Source of the DNA: Endomicrobium sp.
GTDB lineage: Bacteria > Elusimicrobiota > Endomicrobiia > Endomicrobiales > Endomicrobiaceae
Assembly: GCA_031283985.1 (NCBI GenBank)
Contig: JAITAQ010000030.1
Coordinates: 1 to 10,353, forward strand
Length of the DNA: 10,353 nucleotides
Direction of reading: 5' to 3'
Shown: positions 1 through 5,523 of the stretch, one piece after another
Layout of the letters: each line of letters starts with the position of its first letter
Numbering within the stretch: the stretch's first letter is position 1
Made by a program: the position numbers and the translations under genes
The notes under the pieces: generated by a model
What the model was told of the DNA's origin: nothing
Databases searched by the model: none
The model's input: only the letters and a program-made list of their open reading frames with translations

Positions 1-1562
1 TCCATTTCTGAAAGAATTTCAATCAAAGGCATTTCCATATTAAAGAAAAGATTAGCAAGATTCTTTTCTTTTATTTGAGTTTCAAATATTTTGTAAAGAG
101 CAAACTCTGCAGCCGAAAAAGAGTTTGCATATTTAGCAACATGGTCAATCGGCAAATCAGCGAAAGAAAAATTTTTTATGACCTTTCCGTTAAAGTTTAC
201 TCCATCTAGTTCAAAATTTAGATATTCCTTTGATAAATTTTCAATTTTGTGGGATTTTGCTGGATCCAAACAATAAGACGCAAGCATAGTGTCAAAATAA
301 ATATTATTTAGAACAATATGCAACATTTTATATATATTTCTTTCCTGCTTTAAATCATATCCGACTTTTTTTATTGTATTAGAAGTAAAAACATGAGAAA
401 ATACTTTTATAAATTCATCTAACGATATCTGTATAAAAGTTAAATCGTTATGCCCAATCGGGAAATAAAAAGATTTTTTATTGACGCACATAGATAGACC
501 GACAATTTTAGCTTTCAAAGAATCTGCGTCGGACACTATTGTCTTTAAAGAAAACTCACCCGCATCTTTTATGATACCCCTAACTTCTAAAGCTCTTGCT
601 GTGGAATTTACTATCTCAAATTTCAAATCATCTTGCGAAAAATCATTAAAGTTAAGTTTTTTGTTTTCAAGGATTCTATTTGTTTTATATTCAATTTTCT
701 GAGAATCTTTACTTTTGCCGGAATATTTGTCAACAAGGCTTTTAAATTCATACTTTTCAAAAAAAGAAACTGCTTTGTCAATATCTAAATCTTTGCTTTC
801 AAAATCATTTAATTTGTAATCTAAAGAAACGTTAAAATTAAGCTCTATCAACTTTTTGCTAAGCTCAACATTATCTTTTCCCTGTTGCAGTAGTTTTCCA
901 GCCTTACCTTTTATTGAGTCTGCATTTTGTAATATATTTTTAAGGCTTCCGTATTCTTTTAGAAGCTTTACGGCTGTTTTATTGCCTATCCCTTTTATAC
1001 CGGGTACATTATCGGTCGCATCGCCAGTCAAAGCAAAAATATCAAGCAGTTGATTTGGCTTAACGCCGTACTTTTCCTCAACTTTTTTTGTATCGTACAT
1101 TATGTCTTTGGAGTCATTCCAAACTAAAACATTTTCATCTTCAGTCAATTGCAATATGTCTTTGTCACCTGTTACAATTACAGTTTGAACCAAGTTTTTT
1201 TTATTATACTTTACTATTGTTGCTATTAAATCATCCGCTTCATAGCCTTGAATTTCCACTCTAGAAATATTCAATGCATCAACAGCTTCCCTTGCCAAAG
1301 GCATCTGGCTGATGAGAGCTTCATCCAAAGGTTTTCTGTTAGCTTTGTATTCTTTAAATATTTCATGTCTAAAATTTTTTGAAGGATAATCAAAACAAAC
1401 TGCAACATAGTCAGGAGTGAAAATGTTCCTGATTTTAAGCAACAATCTTATAAAGCCATAAACAGCATTAACTTGTTGATTATTTGATGTAGATAATGGA
1501 GGCAAAGCGTGATATGCTCTGTGAATGTACGTGTTGCCGTCTAAAATAAAAAATTTTTTCAT
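1..1562 (-). CDS. polA: DNA polymerase I (5'-nuclease, 3'-5' exonuclease-like domain, start of polymerase domain; C-terminus outside window)
   Basis: DNA polymerase I fills gaps and removes primers during replication and repair. The frame is open from the ATG at 1562 to the left edge, giving 520 codons, so the gene is cut by the window and is not visibly broken. The 5'-nuclease domain (about residues 1-290) has FILDGN with Asp8, EADD at 108-111, TGDKD at 131-135 and the helix-hairpin-helix stretch DNVPGIKGIGNKTA at 184-197. An exonuclease-like domain follows (about 325-500), with FDTMLASY recognisable. The end reaches MPLIEILSEM, the start of the polymerase domain. By alignment from memory to E. 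coli Pol I, the proofreading residues are replaced: D355 by V343, E357 by D345, D424 by E407, Y497 by S483 and D501 by F487. Proofreading is therefore probably lost, as in Taq polymerase. The ATG overlaps the trxB stop (ATGA) and has no clear Shine-Dalgarno, so translation is probably coupled. Confidence 0.95.
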   Translation of the reverse strand, partial: MKKFFILDGNTYIHRAYHALPPLSTSNNQQVNAVYGFIRLLLKIRNIFTPDYVAVCFDYPSKNFRHEIFKEYKANRKPLDEALISQMPLAREAVDALNISRVEIQGYEADDLIATIVKYNKKNLVQTVIVTGDKDILQLTEDENVLVWNDSKDIMYDTKKVEEKYGVKPNQLLDIFALTGDATDNVPGIKGIGNKTAVKLLKEYGSLKNILQNADSIKGKAGKLLQQGKDNVELSKKLIELNFNVSLDYKLNDFESKDLDIDKAVSFFEKYEFKSLVDKYSGKSKDSQKIEYKTNRILENKKLNFNDFSQDDLKFEIVNSTARALEVRGIIKDAGEFSLKTIVSDADSLKAKIVGLSMCVNKKSFYFPIGHNDLTFIQISLDEFIKVFSHVFTSNTIKKVGYDLKQERNIYKMLHIVLNNIYFDTMLASYCLDPAKSHKIENLSKEYLNFELDGVNFNGKVIKNFSFADLPIDHVAKYANSFSAAEFALYKIFETQIKEKNLANLFFNMEMPLIEILSEM

Positions 1563-2467
1563 AGATTGTCTATGTAATGTCCGACGCTAACCGCCGATTG
1601 AGCACCATCTGAAACCGCTGTAACAACTTGTCTAAGATGTTTTTGTCTTATATCCCCACAGGCAAAAATTCCGTCAGCGGATGCACACATGTCTTCATCA
1701 GTTATAATGTATCCATGCTCATCAAAAGCTACTCCAGTAACAAACAGTCTGTTTGGAACAAGACCTATAAACACAAAAATCCCGTCAACTTTCAAATATT
1801 TGTCCTGATTTGTTTCTAAATCTGTTACAGCTATTTTTTCTATGCGATCTCCACCAATAATTTCTTTTGGAACCGTATTATACATAACAGATATATTCGG
1901 ACAAGATAGCATTCTTTCCTGCAAAATCTTTGTCGCTCTTAGCTCGTTTCGTCTATGTAAAATAGTAACTTTCTTTGCGAACTTCGCTAAATATATAGAC
2001 TCTTGTATTGCAGAGTCTCCTCCGCCTACAACCAAAACTTCTTTATCTCTGTAAAAAGGAGCGTCGCAGGTTGCACAAAAAGACAAGCCTCTGCCCATAA
2101 ACTTAGCTTCACCAGGAATATTCATTTCTTTTATACGGGTTCCTGCGGCTATAATAACAGTTTTTGACTCGTAAACAGAATTTACAGTTACAACTTTTTT
2201 TATGAAGCCATTTTTAATTTCCTTAACTTCGTCATAAACTATTTCCGTACCAAAATCTCTTGCTTGAGTTTCAAGTTTAACAGCCAAATCAAAACCATTG
2301 ACACCTCCGTTAAATCCTGGATAATTTTCAAGCAAGTCAGTTACAATCATTTGACCACCACAACCATTCTTTTCTATAAGCAATGTCTTAAGTCTGGACC
2401 TTGACGAATAAATCGCAGCAGACAATCCTGATGGACCTCCACCAACTATTATAACGTCATATATCAT
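1559..2467 (-). CDS. trxB: Thioredoxin-disulfide reductase
   Basis: This FAD enzyme uses NADPH to reduce thioredoxin in the cytoplasm. Its 302 residues are close to the usual length of about 310. The N-terminal FAD-binding motif GGGPSG lies at 9-14, the redox-active pair CATC at C131 and C134, the NADPH-binding GGGDSA at 148-153, the NADPH phosphate-contact HRR at 171-173, and the C-terminal FAD motif FACGDIR near the end. This is the complete low-molecular-weight TrxR layout, with the NADPH domain inserted in the FAD domain. The ATG at 2467 follows an AAGGA Shine-Dalgarno-like stretch and lies 19 bp after the trxA stop. Its substrate gene trxA is directly upstream, and polA overlaps it by 4 bp downstream, so the three are probably cotranscribed. 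All key residues are present. Confidence 0.97.
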   Translation of the reverse strand: MIYDVIIVGGGPSGLSAAIYSSRSRLKTLLIEKNGCGGQMIVTDLLENYPGFNGGVNGFDLAVKLETQARDFGTEIVYDEVKEIKNGFIKKVVTVNSVYESKTVIIAAGTRIKEMNIPGEAKFMGRGLSFCATCDAPFYRDKEVLVVGGGDSAIQESIYLAKFAKKVTILHRRNELRATKILQERMLSCPNISVMYNTVPKEIIGGDRIEKIAVTDLETNQDKYLKVDGIFVFIGLVPNRLFVTGVAFDEHGYIITDEDMCASADGIFACGDIRQKHLRQVVTAVSDGAQSAVSVGHYIDNL

Positions 2468-2486
2468 ATTTTTTCCTTTTTAATTC

Positions 2487-2804
2487 CTAAAGAGCGGAAT
2501 CTATAAGTTTCTCTAAGTCATCTTTAGCTCTAAATCCCACTATTTTGTTCAAAACTTCGCCATTTTTAAATAGTATTAGGCACGGAATTGACGTTATTTG
2601 AAATTTTGTTGTCAAGGACATATTTTCATCAGTATTTACTTTGAACACTTTAGCTTTCCCACTGTATTCAGCAGCAATCTCTTCAATAATAGGAGAAAGC
2701 ATCTTGCAAGGACCGCACCAAGTCGCCCAAAAATCAACAAGTACAGGTTTATCTGAGGATAATACTTCTTTTTCAAAATTAATCTCGTTTATTTCAATTG
2801 CCAT
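2487..2804 (-). CDS. trxA: Thioredoxin
   Basis: This is a small cytoplasmic dithiol protein that reduces protein disulfides and is recharged by the trxB product next door. Its 105 residues are the standard single-domain length. The active site WCGPC is at residues 29-33 (C30, C33), preceded by the usual VDFWATW strand. The cis-proline loop is TSIPC (P74). The residue after the cis-proline is a cysteine (C75), where E. coli thioredoxin has threonine; this extra cysteine could be an additional redox or metal-binding thiol. The ATG at 2804 follows AAGGGG (plus-strand 2811-2816) at a normal distance. That site directly abuts a copy of a 36-bp repeat from the end of fmt, so the leader of trxA has been remodelled. 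Confidence 0.97.
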   Translation of the reverse strand: MAIEINEINFEKEVLSSDKPVLVDFWATWCGPCKMLSPIIEEIAAEYSGKAKVFKVNTDENMSLTTKFQITSIPCLILFKNGEVLNKIVGFRAKDDLEKLIDSAL

Positions 2805-2813
2805 ATAAATCCC

Positions 2814-2849
2814 CTTATTGCAAAATTAAAATTTATCACCTATTGCCAA
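2814..2849 (-). repeat. 36-bp direct repeat, copy in the fmt-trxA gap
   Basis: This segment matches 2880-2915 base for base over 36 bp, at an offset of 66 bp. The other copy encodes the last residues and stop of fmt plus the bases after it, so this copy is a non-coding duplicate of the fmt 3' end. On the minus strand it runs into the trxA Shine-Dalgarno. It contains TTGGCA and, 15 bp on, TAATTT, a possible but short-spaced promoter for trxA. The 30 bp between the copies do not match the corresponding fmt coding bases, so this is not a simple recent 66-bp tandem duplication. Confidence 0.9.
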
Positions 2850-2879
2850 AAAGACAAGCTTATTAATCAAGGAGCGTAA

Positions 2880-2915
2880 CTTATTGCAAAATTAAAATTT
2901 ATCACCTATTGCCAA
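2880..2915 (-). repeat. 36-bp direct repeat, copy at the 3' end of fmt
   Basis: This is the partner of the repeat at 2814-2849. It covers the last seven codons of fmt (LAIGDKF), the stop codon and the next 12 bp. As it is part of the coding sequence, it is the likely source copy. Confidence 0.9.
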
Positions 2916-3830
2916 CTGTCCGCCTTGAATAAATGACCAAGCAGACATTACAGGCTTGCTTTCAGGCTGTATTTTTGAAACTAAAATTTTACCTTTCAAA
3001 CACGCAACAACAAATCCCTTGCCTTTTTCTATGGATGAAATTACTCCAAAATCTTTGTTTTTAGAATCAGCGTCAAATATTTCAATGTCTATAAATTTAA
3101 TTCTTTTGCCTTTAAGCATTCCTTTAGATACCACCGAATATATGCCAGGCCAAAGATACAATCCTCTAAACTGATTATATATATCGCCCGCTTTTTTGCT
3201 CCAGCCTAAATGCCCTTTTTCTTTTTTAAAAGGTGGAGAAAAAGTCGGTTCACCAACTTGGGGCTTGCCCACTTTTTTGCCTGAACGAAATAGTCCTAAA
3301 GTTTCATTCATAGCTTCTATTCCCAAAGGAATAAGTTTATTAAATAAAGTTTCAGAGTTATCTTTTTTTTCTATAAAAAGTTTCTTTTGAATAAGAATAT
3401 CTCCTGCATCAAGCTCTTTTTCAACATAAAAAGACGTTACTCCTGTTTCAGTCTCTCCGTTAAGCAGTGCATATTGTACTGGCGCTGCACCTCTGTACTT
3501 TGGAAGAAGAGAAAAATGAATATTAAAAGTTTTATATTTCGGCAGATTAAAAACTCCTCCATGAATAATCTTGCCATAAGCGACAGCTATGCCAACATCA
3601 GCGTTAAAATTTCTTAACTCTTCAATAACTTCAGGCACAAAATTTTCAGTCTGAATAAATTTTATATTATTTTCCAGAGAATAAGTTTTTACTGCAGGAT
3701 AAATAAGTTTTTGCCTTCTTAAAGCAGGCTTGTCAATCATAGTTACAACAAAAATTTCATTGGCATCAGTATGCAATGCTTCAAGATAAACCTTAGAAAT
3801 TTGAGCTGTGCCAAAAAACAAAATTTTCAC
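2892..3830 (-). CDS. fmt: Methionyl-tRNA formyltransferase
   Basis: The enzyme transfers a formyl group from 10-formyltetrahydrofolate to Met on initiator tRNA. I choose the GTG at 3830 (312 aa): it gives the family start MKILFFGT, forms a GTGA overlap with the def stop and has AAAGG upstream. A TTG at 3833 would add one residue. The N-terminal Rossmann catalytic domain has the folate-binding signature around NIHFSLLPKYRGAAPVQ, with catalytic N103 and H105 and the Asp of ELDAGD at D141. The C-terminal tRNA-binding barrel (about 205-312) contains the expected W-S-K-K-A and LYLWPG segments. Length is normal. The pairing with def, which removes the formyl group, is a very common arrangement. The 3' end is duplicated downstream as a 36-bp repeat. 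Confidence 0.96.
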   Translation of the reverse strand: MKILFFGTAQISKVYLEALHTDANEIFVVTMIDKPALRRQKLIYPAVKTYSLENNIKFIQTENFVPEVIEELRNFNADVGIAVAYGKIIHGGVFNLPKYKTFNIHFSLLPKYRGAAPVQYALLNGETETGVTSFYVEKELDAGDILIQKKLFIEKKDNSETLFNKLIPLGIEAMNETLGLFRSGKKVGKPQVGEPTFSPPFKKEKGHLGWSKKAGDIYNQFRGLYLWPGIYSVVSKGMLKGKRIKFIDIEIFDADSKNKDFGVISSIEKGKGFVVACLKGKILVSKIQPESKPVMSAWSFIQGGQLAIGDKF

Positions 3831-4333
3831 CAATCGCCTTTCTTTTTTCTTATTTTTATTTCTTTTTCTATATTTTTTCTTTTCCAGTCTGGAAGATAAT
3901 CTATAAAAATTTTTGCATCCAAATGGTCTATTTCGTGTTGAATTGCTCTTGCAAGAAGACCTTCAGCTTCAATCGTTTTATTTTTACCTTCTAAATCCGT
4001 ATATTCTGACACAATATTAAAAAAACGTTTCACCTTGACAAAAATCTCTGGGAGCGACAAACATCCTTCTTGCTCTAATATTTTATTGCTACCAGAAACT
4101 ATTTTTGGATTTATCATAACCAGCGGCAATTTTTTATCAGGATCAACGGCAATAACACATACCCCTAAAGAAACTCCCACTTGAGGAGCAGCCAAGCCCA
4201 AACCGCACGACGAATACATTGTTTCAAGCATATCTTCAGTAAGACGTTTTATATCTTTACTAATTTTTTGAACCAAATCTGACTTCTTTCTCAAAACAGA
4301 ATCACCGTACTTTTTTATCTCTAGCTTTGCCAT
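3827..4333 (-). CDS. def: Peptide deformylase
   Basis: This metalloenzyme removes the N-formyl group from nascent proteins. Its 168 residues are the usual length, and all three family motifs are present: GLGLAAPQVG at 44-53, EGCLSLP at 89-95 with metal ligand C91, and HEIDH at 133-137 with ligands H133 and H137 and catalytic E134. The ATG at 4333 gives the typical start MAKLEIKKYGDSVLRKK. No Shine-Dalgarno precedes it. A possible promoter lies so close that the transcript could be nearly leaderless. It overlaps fmt by 4 bp and probably heads the def-fmt-trxA-trxB-polA unit. A decaying gene scrap ends 15 bp upstream, suggesting the original upstream neighbour was lost. Confidence 0.96.
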   Translation of the reverse strand: MAKLEIKKYGDSVLRKKSDLVQKISKDIKRLTEDMLETMYSSCGLGLAAPQVGVSLGVCVIAVDPDKKLPLVMINPKIVSGSNKILEQEGCLSLPEIFVKVKRFFNIVSEYTDLEGKNKTIEAEGLLARAIQHEIDHLDAKIFIDYLPDWKRKNIEKEIKIRKKKGDW

Positions 4334-4342
4334 AGTACATTA

Positions 4343-4372
4343 ATTTTATCATTTTATCAGAAAGGGTTTCAA
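4343..4372 (-). promoter_or_regulatory. Possible sigma-70 promoter for def
   Basis: On the minus strand TTGAAA (4372-4367) is followed after 18 bp by TAAAAT (4348-4343). The expected start point, about 4336, would leave only a few bases before the def ATG. In such AT-rich DNA chance matches are common, and the site lies inside a pseudogene scrap, so this is tentative. Confidence 0.35.
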
Positions 4373-4500
4373 TTCTTGCAAAGCAAGACTTATATTTTGT
4401 CTAGTTCCCGTGGTTTAGTTTTGGTTCCGCTCCCAAAAGAAAGTGACAAGATATTTTTGATTAACGATTGTAAGATTTACTGATTTTTGAGCAAAAACTA
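4349..4500 (-). pseudogene. C-terminal scrap of an unrecognised gene, frameshifted
   Basis: Read on the minus strand and joining three frames, this stretch gives a coherent protein tail. SVNLTIVNQKYLVTFF is followed by a +1 shift in a T run (about 4440-4436) into GSGTKTKPRELDKI. Another shift near 4391 leads into SLALQELKPFLIK and a TGA at 4351-4349. Two strands, a glycine turn and a PREL helix are suggested. I cannot name the family; a loose likeness to the end of radical-SAM-associated DUF2344 proteins is speculation. It sits between the methyltransferase relic and def and reads in the same direction. It may be the stump of the gene that stood upstream of def before the accessory DNA arrived. 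Confidence 0.4.
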
Positions 4501-4506
4501 AGTGAG

Positions 4507-4901
4507 TTATAAACCAATAATTAACACTTTTTTTGTGTCAGAATTTGAGAAAGCGTATTTGTAATCTCAGCTATAAACTTCATAAACAATACCTTATTTC
4601 ATGTAATTTTTCAATACTTAGTATTCCGTCTTTACGATATGAAATCACAATTTTTGAATTTTGATATTTTTCAATTAATTTTACAAATTCCACTGTGATA
4701 TTATCTTTATCTGTCCAAGTACATTTACCATCTCGTTTAAGAGGAATATGTTTATAATTTCTATCTATTTTTTTTGCTCCAATTTGAATAGTCGGCTATA
4801 CCTTCGAGAAAATGATAAAAGTCTAAATAATCCGTACCGACACCTTTACTTGATATGTATGTGGTGTCAAAATAAACCATATCTACATTTTCAATATCTA
4901 A
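4507..4901 (-). pseudogene. C-terminal remnant of a DNA adenine (N6) methyltransferase
   Basis: This is a fragment of a Dam-like (D12-class) DNA adenine methyltransferase, the protective half of a type II restriction-modification system. The minus-strand frame from about 4901 reads DIENVDMVYFDTTYISSKGVG, then DYLDFYHFLEG, up to a stop in NWSKKNR*. A one-base shift in an A run (about 4768-4761) restores KIDRNYKHIPLKRDG, CTWTDKDNITVEF and KIVISYRKDGILSIE. A further shift and an in-frame TGA lead to DYKYAFSNSDTKKVLIIGL and a TAA at 4509-4507. The catalytic DPPY motif is degraded to DTTY, and the N-terminal SAM-binding FxGxG part is absent, so the product cannot be an active methylase. Its start overlaps the end of the endonuclease remnant at a short direct repeat, which suggests a deletion removed the 3' end of one gene and the 5' end of the other. 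Confidence 0.75.
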
Positions 4902-5359
4902 CTTTATCTAACTTTTGAGCATCGTTATTACTAAAAAGTCCGACACCATTCTTTAATTTCTTAATATCGCGGCTATTAACCCAATATTTTTTGTATTGCC
5001 AGAACTATTTCTCTTGAACGAGAAAATCAAAATCTGAAACAACAGATATAATGTCTCGTAGATCATCTATAATATAGATTTTTTCTTCGTCAATTTTATC
5101 ATGGTGATGTCTATAAATAACACCTAAAGCAAAATGCACTTCATAATCGTTATATGGATTTGTAATATTTTAGCGCTGATATGGTTTCTAAAATACCCAG
5201 TAAAAGCACCAGTCAAGTGTAAAACCATTTACCCTATCATAACTTGTTCTAAGTACAGATATTTTTGTAAATATCTATAAAACCTTTGACAACCCAATCT
5301 TTGTCTCTATCTTGAAGACATTTGATATTATCAAATAGTATCTTTTCTAATTTTTTCAC
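4891..5359 (-). pseudogene. Remnant of an EcoRV-like type II restriction endonuclease
   Basis: At least four frameshifts interrupt this minus-strand gene. Starting at a GTG (5359) it reads KKLEKILFDNIKCLQDRD, DWVVKGFIDIYKNICT*. Later frames give RTSYDRVNGFTL, TGAFTGYFRNHIS, PYNDYEVHFALGVIYRHHHD, EEKIYIIDDLRDI, DFLVQEK*, SSGNTKNIG and DIKKLKNGVGLF. From memory, EcoRV has FTLGGYTSFIRNN, YPFDQYIAHWIIGYVY and GSGNTTNIGSI in the same order. The GNT of the last segment is the EcoRV recognition-loop Gly-Asn-Thr (residues 184-186) that reads GATATC. About 55 residues are missing between ICT and RTSY, the part that would hold the catalytic aspartates (D74 and D90 in EcoRV), and the C-terminus is also lost. 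The enzyme is dead. The methyltransferase relic lies directly downstream, as expected for an R-M pair. The similarity comes from recall and has not been tested by a search. Confidence 0.7.
4895..4915. repeat. Short direct repeat at the endonuclease/methyltransferase junction
   Basis: The 11-mer TATCTAACTTT occurs at 4895-4905 and again at 4905-4915, where the endonuclease relic's frame ends and the methyltransferase frame begins. It looks like slippage or a microhomology scar at a deletion joint. Confidence 0.6.
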
Positions 5360-5392
5360 AAAAAATTGTTGCTTTCATACATTTAATACTAT

Positions 5393-5401
5393 ATTATAGC
5401 A
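5393..5401 (-). promoter_or_regulatory. Possible extended -10 promoter of the endonuclease relic
   Basis: On the minus strand TGCTATAAT (5401-5393) is an extended -10 element with a perfect TATAAT, about 33 bp upstream of the relic's GTG. No convincing -35 is visible. Confidence 0.35.
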
Positions 5402-5415
5402 CAAAATCAGAAATT

Positions 5416-5424
5416 TGATATAAT
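5416..5424 (+). promoter_or_regulatory. Possible extended -10 promoter of the RloC-like gene
   Basis: TGATATAAT is an extended -10 element with a perfect TATAAT, about 100 bp upstream of the ATG at 5524. It stands back to back with the similar element at 5393-5401 on the other strand. The -35 region is poor, and chance matches are frequent in this AT-rich spacer. Confidence 0.35.
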
Positions 5425-5523
5425 TATATAAATGTTATGAGTGTTGAAATCTGTTTAATACCAGAACAGAAGCAATGCAAGACACGCATAAAAATTTATT
5501 AGTTTCTATTTTGTGGTGTAATT

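Noticed and set aside
1..1562. Possibility that polA is a pseudogene, since no complete frame is present
   Set aside because: Codon-by-codon reading of the minus strand shows no stop from the ATG at 1562 to the left edge, and the domains stay in order. It is only cut by the window.
3831..3833. TTG as the fmt start codon
   Set aside because: The GTG at 3830 gives the standard MKILFFGT start and the usual 4-bp overlap with def, so the TTG is less likely.
4374..4388. Hairpin TCTTGC-AAA-GCAAGA as a terminator or regulator
   Set aside because: The stem is only six base pairs, has no U tract, and lies within a coding scrap (SLALQEL), so it is probably chance.
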